Of a stretch of DNA of 11,553 nt, positions 1-6,759 are shown one piece after another (within the stretch, counting starts at the first letter, position 1; every line of letters starts with the position of its first letter). Where the stretch lies: assembly GCA_027577415.1 (NCBI GenBank), contig JANBQS010000816.1, positions 1 to 11,553 of the forward strand. The letters are read 5' to 3'. Below the pieces are notes generated by a model. The model saw only the letters and a list, made by a program, of their open reading frames with translations, was not told the DNA's origin and ran no database searches. The position numbers were made by a program, and so were the translations under genes. The stretch is from Coemansia sp. RSA 922 (taxonomy: Eukaryota; Kickxellomycota; Kickxellomycetes; Kickxellales; Kickxellaceae).

Positions 1-1308
1 GTTGCGCGGCACAGCAGCAAAGGCCGACGCAGCGTTGTTCTCGTTGCCCTTGCGAGAAAAGGCCTGCAGCACGCTGTACTCGGCCAGGGCGGCTTTCTGA
101 GGCATCAGCTCCAGGGCAGCGCTGGCGTCCTTTTTCTCGCTCCACACTTGGCGGGCCTTGCGCACTTCCTTGCGGTCTCCCGGACGCGGCTTCAGAATAA
201 GATCAGTGGCAGCCTGCCAGTCAGCCTTGAGCACGGCAATGCCCACCGAGTGCGATGAGATGCTCTGCGTGCCAAACCGCTGCATGCCGTAGTAGTTGAT
301 GAACCCAGTGCGACGGATGCCCTCCAGAACAGGTGCCAGCGACTGCTCGTCGGCGCCCTTGACGTGGCGCAGGATGATTTCAAAGCGGTTGCCCGACAGA
401 TCCCCCAGCTTCAGCTCCTGAGGCCCGTAGCTGAAGTTGCCCAGACGCGCACCTTTAAGGCTCCGCGACGCAGTAATGAGCCGATTGTGGTCAATGCGGT
501 AGGCCGAGCAGCGCTGCACAGTGATGCCACGCTTGTCCTTAGTGCCAGCCATACCAAACGAGCGAGTAGTAGATCTGACAGCATGCGCGATCTGGAACAG
601 AACATCCATAGTATCGTGGTTCTCCTTTTGCATAACAAAGTAGCAAAAATCTCCATTGTGAGACCACTGGTTCCCGCGGTTAGTGCGTCTCTGAGGACCA
701 CTGTTGGTCGGGTGGCCTGAGCCGCGGCGGATAAACTCTAGTTTTCCATCGACCGTCTCACACTTTACTTGCTTTGGCAAAAAGTTATTGGTAACGTTGT
801 ACACGCTCTTGCGCTGGCTCTTATCCAACTCACGGCCCAGCACAAAGCTCCTATGCTCGTCGTCCTCAGACTCCAGCAGCTGCCGAATACGCGCAGAGTC
901 ATCTTCGCCCAGGATCTCTGCCAGCTTGACAAATGCCGCGTCAAACGCAAGTGCCGCGTCCTCAGGCACATTAAGGCTGGCTATCTCCTTTTGTTCCTCA
1001 GACATTGGCGGAGTAGGATCAACAGCGTCGTAGTAGGACGTTAGCCGAACGACGTTGCCATTGGGGTCGATTTCGTTGACGAAAAAGTCTGAGAACCGGT
1101 GCTTGATTATCGCATCGAATCCATCCCATCCCAAAGTCACAAACTGCGTGATGCCCACGTCAGACTCGCGCAAAAAATGGTGCTCTTCTTCTTCCTCATT
1201 CTTTGCCCGCTTGCTCGTCTCGGCGCTGGATACTGGCTGCTCGGCTACGGGTGACTCTGCGCGTGAGCGTTTGCCTGGTGCCTGGTCCTGTGAGCTGGGA
1301 GTCGACAT
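1..1308 (-). CDS. PUS7: tRNA pseudouridine synthase Pus7 (TruD family), N-terminal part, cut by left edge
   Basis: Pus7/TruD enzymes isomerise uridine to pseudouridine in tRNA (U13, and U35 of pre-tRNA-Tyr in yeast), U2 snRNA and some mRNAs. The frame opens at the ATG complementary to 1306-1308 and is uninterrupted for 436 codons to the window edge, so no intron is needed. A polar N-terminus with a KRSR basic patch (residues ~13-16), possibly a nuclear signal, leads into 'IIKHRFSDFFVNEID', the conserved TruD opening. The catalytic motif AGTKDKRG lies at residues 254-261 with the nucleophilic Asp at 258, about where yeast Pus7 has it. GFINYYGMQRFG follows at ~335-346, another family signature. 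Yeast Pus7 is about 676 residues, so roughly the C-terminal third is outside the window. It is divergent from the CYC3 gene, with which it shares its upstream region. Family assignment is very secure; substrate specificity is inferred. Confidence 0.96.
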   Translation of the reverse strand, partial: MSTPSSQDQAPGKRSRAESPVAEQPVSSAETSKRAKNEEEEEHHFLRESDVGITQFVTLGWDGFDAIIKHRFSDFFVNEIDPNGNVVRLTSYYDAVDPTPPMSEEQKEIASLNVPEDAALAFDAAFVKLAEILGEDDSARIRQLLESEDDEHRSFVLGRELDKSQRKSVYNVTNNFLPKQVKCETVDGKLEFIRRGSGHPTNSGPQRRTNRGNQWSHNGDFCYFVMQKENHDTMDVLFQIAHAVRSTTRSFGMAGTKDKRGITVQRCSAYRIDHNRLITASRSLKGARLGNFSYGPQELKLGDLSGNRFEIILRHVKGADEQSLAPVLEGIRRTGFINYYGMQRFGTQSISSHSVGIAVLKADWQAATDLILKPRPGDRKEVRKARQVWSEKKDASAALELMPQKAALAEYSVLQAFSRKGNENNAASAFAAVPRN

Positions 1309-1669
1309 GATAGTAGGAAAAATGCGCCGGATCAATCGAGGCGCTCGTGGTGGAGTGAAAATGCGTGGAAGGCGCTGGCGAAATAGATCTAAAACAAGAC
1401 GGATCCTGAGCATATACGCCAGGAAAAAAGATAAATAATGACCAATAAAAAAAAGAGCAAAAGAGAACCAAAGTAGCCAAATGAAAGAAAATTATTTATT
1501 CAGGGCTCGTCTACATCGCAATCTTGTGATCCCACGGAATCACTAAATTTTTTTACTGTTGGGAGATATCTCGTCAGCAAAGAGATCTGAAAGCCCAAGC
1601 AGCTTTTTTATTTTTGTCCTTCCAAAACCCTGTTTTTTTTTATTCTTCTTCCCATTTCGTTTATTTCAA
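1309..1669. promoter_or_regulatory. Divergent intergenic region between PUS7 and CYC3
   Basis: These 361 bp hold both upstream regions and no convincing gene. A CCAAT pentamer lies at 1442-1446 (plus strand), about 225 bp ahead of the CYC3 ATG and 134 bp ahead of the PUS7 ATG on the other side. In fungi CCAAT is bound by the HAP complex, which often controls respiratory genes, so a role for CYC3 is plausible but untested. A T-rich, pyrimidine-rich tract fills roughly 1604-1665, directly before the CYC3 start, and looks like the leaders of other genes here. The open frame that extends CYC3 upstream to 1559 begins with TTG and is not a likely start. Confidence 0.5.
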
Positions 1670-2452
1670 ATGTCTGCCGACCGTAGCACCACGACAAATA
1701 CCAAAGCTAGCTGCCCTGTTGACCACAACGCACCAGCTGCCACCGCTCCTCACAGCCGGCCCGAGTGTCCTGTAGACCACACACAGCGGCAGCAAGCACC
1801 GAGTTTTGCCCAGTCTCTATTCGGCACCAGCAGCCAGCCAGAAGCGCCAAAGTGTCCAGTGGACCACGCCGACGGAGAAAAATCCGCACCTATCAATCCC
1901 CTAAACATGATGCCACAGCTCACGCAAGACATGCACGCTGGCCAAACGACGCCACTCTCCACAGAGCGCGAGTTCTCGACCATCCCGCGGTCAAATGCCG
2001 AAGCTGTGTGGGAATACCCGTCGCCCCAGCAATTCTATAACGCACTTGCTCGGAAAAACATGGCTGCGCCCGAGGAATACGTCGATGTAATGGTTGACAT
2101 ACATAATTTCCTTAATGAAGGTGCGTGGAACGAAGTCCTCAAGTGGGAGGCCCGCCATAAGGAGTGCTTGATGCCTAGACTGACTCGCTTGCAAGGGAGA
2201 CCAAATGATCTTAGCCCTATGGCGAGGTTCTCGTCCTGGATCCATGGCGTCCGTCCTTTTGATCGCCATGACTGGTATGTTGACCGCTGCGGAAAGCAGG
2301 TCAGATACGTTATCGACTATTATGAGGGCATACCTGAAGGCGATAACCCTGTCTTTAACCTTGTTGTCAGGCCGGCTATCGACGACTTTAGCAGCCTGGC
2401 TGATCGCGCCAAGCAGCTGTGGGACGATGCCAAGGAAAAGTACCTAAATTAG
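1670..2452 (+). CDS. CYC3: Holocytochrome c synthase (cytochrome c heme lyase)
   Basis: This enzyme attaches heme covalently to the CXXCH motif of apocytochrome c (and in some species c1) in the mitochondrial intermembrane space. The ATG at 1670 is the first in frame and gives 260 residues, close to the usual family length. The N-terminal third is a flexible linker carrying three CPVDH motifs at Cys15, Cys33 and Cys62, the heme regulatory CPV motifs of this family. The catalytic domain runs from about residue 110: WEYPSPQQFYNAL (114-126), then VDIHNFLNEGAWNEVLKWE (142-160), where His145 matches the heme-ligating His154 of human HCCS, then PFDRHDWYVDRCG and VRYVIDYY, and a C-terminal 'RPAIDD' segment. 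No cleavable presequence is seen, as expected, since import depends on an internal signal. An AATAAA at 2472-2477 is a good polyadenylation signal. It converges with RPN9. Whether it serves both c and c1 cannot be told from sequence. Confidence 0.96.
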   Translation: MSADRSTTTNTKASCPVDHNAPAATAPHSRPECPVDHTQRQQAPSFAQSLFGTSSQPEAPKCPVDHADGEKSAPINPLNMMPQLTQDMHAGQTTPLSTEREFSTIPRSNAEAVWEYPSPQQFYNALARKNMAAPEEYVDVMVDIHNFLNEGAWNEVLKWEARHKECLMPRLTRLQGRPNDLSPMARFSSWIHGVRPFDRHDWYVDRCGKQVRYVIDYYEGIPEGDNPVFNLVVRPAIDDFSSLADRAKQLWDDAKEKYLN

Positions 2453-2575
2453 AACCAACATCCCCTTTTTGAATAAACATGTAATTTTTTGAACGCAATT
2501 GCCAGGAAGAAGAAAAAAAAGTTGCATTTGTGTTATAAGAAAAAGAAAAGGAGCTAGATAGCCTAAAACATAATC
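2453..2575. terminator. Shared 3' region of convergent CYC3 and RPN9, with AATAAA
   Basis: The two genes end 123 bp apart, tail to tail. AATAAA at 2472-2477, 20 bases after the CYC3 stop, is a canonical cleavage/polyadenylation hexamer for the plus-strand transcript. No canonical hexamer is visible for RPN9 on the minus strand. The A-rich run around 2509-2550 would be a T-rich element in RPN9 mRNA. Overlapping 3' UTRs are likely. Confidence 0.5.
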
Positions 2576-3829
2576 TTAGGCAAACAGCTCAGGAGTCGTC
2601 TGGCTCATTTTTAGCGCAGTCTCCTTGACGCGAATCTCCCACTGCTGCAGGCGCTCGACCAAGTCCTTGATCTGGCCCTTACCCAAGTAGCGTGGCTGCA
2701 CCCACTGCACAGTGACCACTTGCTCGACCTGGTCGATTCCGCCGCGGATCAGACCCAGCGCCAACGCCTTCATCACCAAGTGCTCGATCTCGCCAGCAGG
2801 CAATTTGGTCTCAGCCGAAATAGTACCAAACGAAACTGCACGCGCCCCAGCGCCCTGGCGCTTAAACATAGACTCGATAAGCGCCATAAGCCTGATCTTT
2901 TGCTGCAAGAACGGCTCCTGCTGCTTGAGCAATGGCTGCCCGTGAAGCTTGCTGACCAGTGACTCAAACTTGCCAATATCGCCCGAGTTAAACGCCAATA
3001 GCAAAGTGAGCATCCACGCGTGCTCCGTATCGCGCAACGACTCAATGATCGGGTGCGAGAGCAAATCGCCAAAATTATAAATAGTGTCGCTCAGCAGCGC
3101 AGCAATCGACAGATCGTACGCACGCTGCACGCGGTCTTCAGTACCCAGTTCCTGAATATCAATACAGGCCAGGAGTAGTAGCGCGTTCTTATAGTACTGT
3201 CCAAACACCGCCTTGGCCTTGTAGTAGTCAGCGCACACGCGGTAAAAACTCGCATAGATAACAGGCTCAACATGCGAAAAAGACTGAATCATCTTTTCAC
3301 ATTTCTCCAAAGTCTCTCGCGTACTATCCAAATCGTTCAACAACAGTCTGAAATGCGCCCCCTCCAACGATGCCAGTGCATAGGCTTCCTGCGAATCTGG
3401 CTTATTCACCTCTTCGCTAATCTTTATCATAAACTCGGACGCCGCTGGAATACTGTCAAACTGCCGAGCTGCTGCCAATGCAAAAAGAACGAGTTTGACC
3501 TTGTTCATGTGCTTTTGCCAGTCCCTAACAAACTCTGTATATATGCTGACCCGGTACGCCGCTGCCTCGGGAAGGTTGATAAACGTATCCACATGCTTTG
3601 TGAGCTGATGCCAAATCCTACACAGACACCAATGACAATAATAAAAACAGAATTTAGAATATACGTCATCCACATTTAATGGATTGACAAAATACCTTTT
3701 TTGTGAATAGGTGTGAACTCACTTTCTCTCGTAGAGGTCCTCGAATTCGCTAAAGTAATGAGCTAGCTCGCTAGGTGCCTCGCGCTGCTGCTGTTGCAGA
3801 TAGTTGGTCACAGCGTTGTCGATTTCCAT
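2576..3829 (-). CDS. RPN9: 26S proteasome regulatory subunit Rpn9 (PSMD13), two exons
   Basis: Rpn9 is a PCI-domain scaffold subunit of the 19S lid and helps assemble the 26S proteasome. Exon 1 (3829 to 3723, 35 codons plus 2 nt) starts at the ATG complementary to 3827-3829. Exon 2 runs 3617 to 2576. Joined, they give 382 residues (human PSMD13 376, yeast Rpn9 393). The splice restores K-I-W-H-Q-L at residues 36-41, matching the conserved 'LWHQLT' of the family, which strongly supports the intron. The body is an α-helical solenoid. The C-terminal PCI winged helix includes GEIEHLVMKALALGLIRGGID (about 311-331) and TVQWVQPRYL (338-347), both diagnostic of Rpn9, and a final helix ends PELFA. Reading exon 2 from its own upstream ATG inside the intron gives a false N-terminus. 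The gene converges with CYC3 and is divergent from the small gene at 4190. No PACE element (GGTGGCAAA) is seen upstream. Confidence 0.96.
3618..3722 (-). other. Spliceosomal intron of RPN9
   Basis: A 105-nt intron on the minus strand begins GTGAGT at 3722 and ends GTGTAG at 3618. A CTAAAT branch-site candidate lies at 3657-3652, about 35 nt before the acceptor. It interrupts the Lys36 codon after its second base. Removing it restores the family's conserved 'K-[IL]-W-H-Q-L-T' stretch, whereas reading through hits a stop at once (AAG TGA). This is the only intron in the window supported by protein homology. Confidence 0.93.
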
Positions 3830-4189
3830 GTTTTTCCAAAAAAGAGAGATGAGCAATAGTTATTAAGGTTGGATTGAGAGTGTGAAAGCAAAAGCTCGTA
3901 TATACGCGAACCCGCCATGGTAGACGTAAGCCTTCCATCTGAAATTAAGAACATCGCTGATCGTGATCAAAGACTGACATAGCCATACGTAGTAATTACG
4001 CAATCAAGCGAGAAGGGGTGCAGTCAGAAGCATTGGCTCTGCCTTTGCTGTCAAGTCATGCCACAGCAGCACTGCCACTGAAGGAAAAAAAAAGAAGGAA
4101 AAAGACAGCCTCTGCCAGAAAATATCCTCTTCTCTTCTCTTCTCTCCAGTTTTTTTTCATCATCTTAACGTTCTCTATTCCTATTTACC
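3830..4189. promoter_or_regulatory. Divergent intergenic region between RPN9 and the small gene
   Basis: This 360-bp stretch has several notable elements. A perfect 10-bp palindrome CGTATATACG at 3897-3906 could serve as a bidirectional TATA-like element. An ATG at 3917 sits in an unusually strong initiation context (CCCGCCATGG), opens a 21-codon frame ending at 3982, and is followed after three codons by GTAAGC at 3926-3931, a good splice donor. Three copies of CTCTT followed by CTCTCCAG (4127-4149) look like a polypyrimidine tract plus acceptor, but may simply be the pyrimidine-rich leader of the next gene. A poly-purine run occupies about 4081-4105. The ~60-codon frame here (4018-4203) has low-complexity composition and is not called as a gene. 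Confidence 0.4.
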
Positions 4190-4559
4190 ATGTCTCAGCT
4201 TGATAGTAGCAAAGAATATTGTGTTTATGTCATGCACAAGATCAATTTGAATCTTAGTGAGCCATTTATGTTATTCTTAAAGAAGGGGTGTACAGTGGAG
4301 AACTAAGGAAGTTATCACAAAACATATGACCCCAGATATGAACCAATATTACAGGGATGGTAACTTTAAAGTAATCTCAAAGTCGCAGAAAACTGAGAAT
4401 GGCGGGTTTATAGACATTGTAGATACTGCCACGTATGGTGAAGGTAATGTCATAGACTTTGAAGGGCACGAAAAAGTATATGATCCTATATTAGAACACG
4501 ATGTTGTATATATTTATACGTGCAGTGCAACACACCATATAACACCCATGAACCAATAG
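4190..4559 (+). CDS. Small protein, tentative two-exon model, possibly I9-type proteinase inhibitor-like
   Basis: No single frame spans this region. The frame from ATG 4190 stops after 38 codons, and a second frame carries the rest to the stop at 4557-4559. An intron of 67 nt (GTGTAC at 4288 to TTACAG ending 4354) joins them in phase: exon 1 of 98 nt plus exon 2 of 205 nt gives 100 residues. The product has a strand-like start (EYCVYVMHK, ~9-17), a helix candidate (SEPFMLFLKK), two strands (NFKVISKS and GGFIDIVD), a second helix candidate (GNVIDFEGHEKV) and a last strand (ILEHDVVYIYT). This is the β-α-β-β-α-β order of I9 inhibitors/subtilisin propeptides such as yeast Pbi2, with a similar H..V....E.D spacing near the end. 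There is no signal peptide, so a cytosolic or vacuolar protease inhibitor role is possible. An alternative intron, 4257 (GTGAGC) to 4335 (CCCAG), would give 96 residues but lose the first helix. A frameshifted pseudogene is also possible. Confidence 0.42.
4288..4354 (+). other. Proposed intron in the small gene
   Basis: GTGTAC at 4288-4293 and TTACAG ending at 4354 bound a 67-nt segment whose removal keeps an open frame across two otherwise separate frames. Branch candidates are CTAAG (4303-4307) and ATGAC (4326-4330). The donor is not optimal; GTGAGC at 4257 is a stronger one and, with the acceptor CCCAG ending at 4335, also keeps frame. I prefer 4288-4354 because it retains a helix expected from the proposed fold. 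Confidence 0.35.
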
Positions 4560-4698
4560 CAGCTTATAGCTATCAGTGACTGTTTTGCTTTGTTAGTTTA
4601 ACTAAAGTATTTGTTTATAGACCAACATGTATCTAAAGTCATTAAATAATCCTAGTTTTCTCCCAAGTGCAATTTACCACTTATTCACTTGGTGCAGT

Positions 4699-6351
4699 CT
4701 AGCGTGTGCTACGAGTAAGCCATTCTAGTTGCTGGGCATACTTGCTAAATGGCCCGCTAACAAGTGCTTCTGAGATTCGAGCACCAAAGGACGCATCAGT
4801 GCTGTTAAAAAGCTTGACTTGACGAAGGCTAGGGCATGCAAGTGTCAGAAGCATAGCGCAATCTGCTGTTTCACTAATCTCCATGGAGCTAGCATGAATG
4901 TTACAGATTTGCAAGGTTTTCTCAGATGAATGACCTTTAAGGGCAAAAAGGTCAGGCAGGTCATTGTACAGAACTTCTTCAAATTCTGAGCCCAGGCCAA
5001 TTATTGCACATGTGAGCTTTTTTAAAGTAGGAAGTAATTTCAGCAGATTCAGTATATCAGACAGATACAGCTGATTGTAAGCGGCATCCAAAACTCGTAT
5101 ATTCTCGAAGGTATATCCAAATGAACCCGCTAGTATCACTTGCTTGGCACAAAGTGTAGATGAGAGCTTCAACACTTGCACACCTCCAAAAACACTACCG
5201 ATGAATTTCATTAGATCTGGTTCATGAGAAGGTTGGAAACCATTCATTCCCCGGACATGATCAACAATTACCTTGCTAAGGCTTTTGTGCTTGGTGTCAA
5301 ATACGCGGTGTTCATTGATAATGTTTTTAATGGCCATGTGAAAGTGGAACCTCAGACACGTCAATGTGGCACTGTTGCCACGGAACGACACGTCATCAGC
5401 AAATGGGTACTCATGCTGGACTCTTAGACTTTGCAAGATAGGAAAGGGTACAATGTTTGGAACTGGAGGTCGAGTGTCTGCGTTGATGGACCCAACCGAA
5501 TAAACATGCAAGCTTGTCAAGTTTGGGTAGATGACTTCATTATCATCGACATCATAAAATAATAGTTTAGAACTGCATATCCCAACTTCCAGACTCAAAA
5601 GACTGTTGGCACATTTGTGAACCAGACGCGTAGTAGTGTCTACAGGGTTCCCACAGCTCAACACTAGGGAGGTAAGTTGAGGGATAAGGTCGATAGTAGA
5701 TGTCGAGTTAAAACTGAATCCTCCAAATCGAAGCACCGAGTTTTTGGTGCTGTCATATAGCGGATTCAGAAAAGCTCCAATAACACGGTCCTCACTCTCA
5801 CTCAGTTTTCTTGACCTGCCAGCACACTTTACCTCCGTTGTCGTTGCTGGTGCATTGGTCATGGAATTGACTAGCTGGCCAAATTTGACAGCATTGCTAC
5901 AGGCACTCTCCACATCACAATTTGGGCCCAACGCGCAATCAGTAATAATAATAAGGATCTTGTAAGTAAGTGGCAGCCTAACTACTTTGCCCATGTACTC
6001 TGACAATATCCTGATGGCCACACCACTGGCTATACCAGACAAGCTAAAAAATAAATTGAGTTCCCTAACCAAGTTTTCAGCATCAAGTGGAAGTTGAAAT
6101 TTCTCATCCCACCTAAAATTGTCAATCTCAACCATGTTACTCTTGGTATTAATGCCGAGCCTGAGTGCCCTCCACAGGTATTCAAGAGCCGCCTGTCGCC
6201 AAGCACAGCACACGGACAGCAACTCCTTAACAATGACATCATTGGCATGTTCACTACCACTTGGAAGTGGTGTTCCCTCAACTGCTTGTTTTAAAATCAG
6301 GCGTAAAATGTTTGAAGGAAGAGCTTGTGCTGGCGATACTCTGACAGACAT
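4699..6351 (-). CDS. F-box-like protein, full-length paralog
   Basis: The product is 550 residues with no intron. The N-terminus has an F-box-like pattern: VSPAQALPSNILRLIL (5-20), a variable loop, then LLSVCCAWRQAALEYLW (44-60), the L..C..W...A...LW ending typical of F-box helices 2 and 3. F-box proteins usually bind Skp1 and recruit substrates to an SCF ubiquitin ligase. The remaining ~480 residues contain irregular leucine-rich segments (for example IPQLTSLVLSC, YPNLTSLHVYS, LPTLKKLTC, CPSLRQVKLFN) that suggest an LRR-like substrate arm. It is a tandem paralog of the gene at 6760-7950: about 48% identical by eye over the first 60 residues, ungapped there, with further matches such as NIVPFP and the DDV.FRGN block. 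The substrate is unknown. It is AT-richer than the housekeeping genes around it. The start is the first ATG and aligns exactly with the paralog's start. Confidence 0.82.
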   Translation of the reverse strand: MSVRVSPAQALPSNILRLILKQAVEGTPLPSGSEHANDVIVKELLSVCCAWRQAALEYLWRALRLGINTKSNMVEIDNFRWDEKFQLPLDAENLVRELNLFFSLSGIASGVAIRILSEYMGKVVRLPLTYKILIIITDCALGPNCDVESACSNAVKFGQLVNSMTNAPATTTEVKCAGRSRKLSESEDRVIGAFLNPLYDSTKNSVLRFGGFSFNSTSTIDLIPQLTSLVLSCGNPVDTTTRLVHKCANSLLSLEVGICSSKLLFYDVDDNEVIYPNLTSLHVYSVGSINADTRPPVPNIVPFPILQSLRVQHEYPFADDVSFRGNSATLTCLRFHFHMAIKNIINEHRVFDTKHKSLSKVIVDHVRGMNGFQPSHEPDLMKFIGSVFGGVQVLKLSSTLCAKQVILAGSFGYTFENIRVLDAAYNQLYLSDILNLLKLLPTLKKLTCAIIGLGSEFEEVLYNDLPDLFALKGHSSEKTLQICNIHASSMEISETADCAMLLTLACPSLRQVKLFNSTDASFGARISEALVSGPFSKYAQQLEWLTRSTR

Positions 6352-6759
6352 GGTGAGTAAAAAAAATGGCTTGTTGTTAAGTGCTAAGAAGTAAATGGCT
6401 AGAACTATGGAGTAGAAAAGAAAGCCATGACTGGTAGGGATACCTGCGGCCTCTTTAAAAAGGGCAGGCCATTTCTTTGGCGCTCTTTAAACGCAGTATT
6501 GTCTTCCCCAAAAGCCCTTTTGGTCTATTCTTCAAAGAAAAAGGTGCTTCTCTCTCTAAAAATAGTTGTGCCCCAGTTTGTCGCACTTGTCAGCTGCCTA
6601 CTGCAGTCAATGGAAACAACAAAGCTTTGGGCATACAGGTGCCAAAGGCTTGAAAAATTCCTACTTGCTTGATCTATCGACGATGTTCTGGTGAGGTAGG
6701 CACAAGTAGCTAAAATTCTAGCCTTGTTCTATGTCCATTAGTCTTTTAATTTAAAATTT
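6352..6759. other. Intergenic region between the two F-box-like genes
   Basis: This 408-bp stretch must contain the 3' end of the 396-aa paralog and the promoter of the 550-aa paralog, both on the minus strand. I looked for a remnant of the C-terminal third missing from the shorter paralog and saw none in any minus-strand frame. CTCTTTAAA occurs twice (6451-6459 and 6483-6491) and could act as TATA-like elements. The plus-strand frame of 81 codons at 6427-6672 resembles nothing I know and is not called. A block GAGTAGAAAAG at 6410-6420 matches one upstream of the other paralog. Confidence 0.4.

Noticed and set aside
1055..1438. 127-codon plus-strand frame over the PUS7 5' end
   Set aside because: It is antisense to well-conserved PUS7 coding sequence for most of its length and shows no domain.
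1559..1669. 37-residue N-terminal extension of CYC3
   Set aside because: It starts with TTG, not ATG, and translates a T-rich leader into an F-rich peptide. The first ATG at 1670 gives the normal family length.
2576..3673. Single-exon reading of RPN9 starting inside the intron
   Set aside because: The first ~20 residues are intron translation (F/Y/C-rich). Splicing restores the conserved KIWHQLT stretch and a normal N-terminus from exon 1.
3896..3917. tRNA B-box-like GGTTCG on the minus strand
   Set aside because: It lacks the full GGTTCGANTCC match and there is no A box or cloverleaf around it.
4018..4203. 61-codon plus-strand frame before the small gene
   Set aside because: It translates purine- and pyrimidine-rich tracts into K-rich then F-rich low complexity, and overlaps the likely leader of the 4190 gene.
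6427..6672. 81-codon plus-strand frame between the F-box-like genes
   Set aside because: There is no recognisable domain, and it lies in what should be the promoter of the 4699-6351 gene; length alone is within chance.
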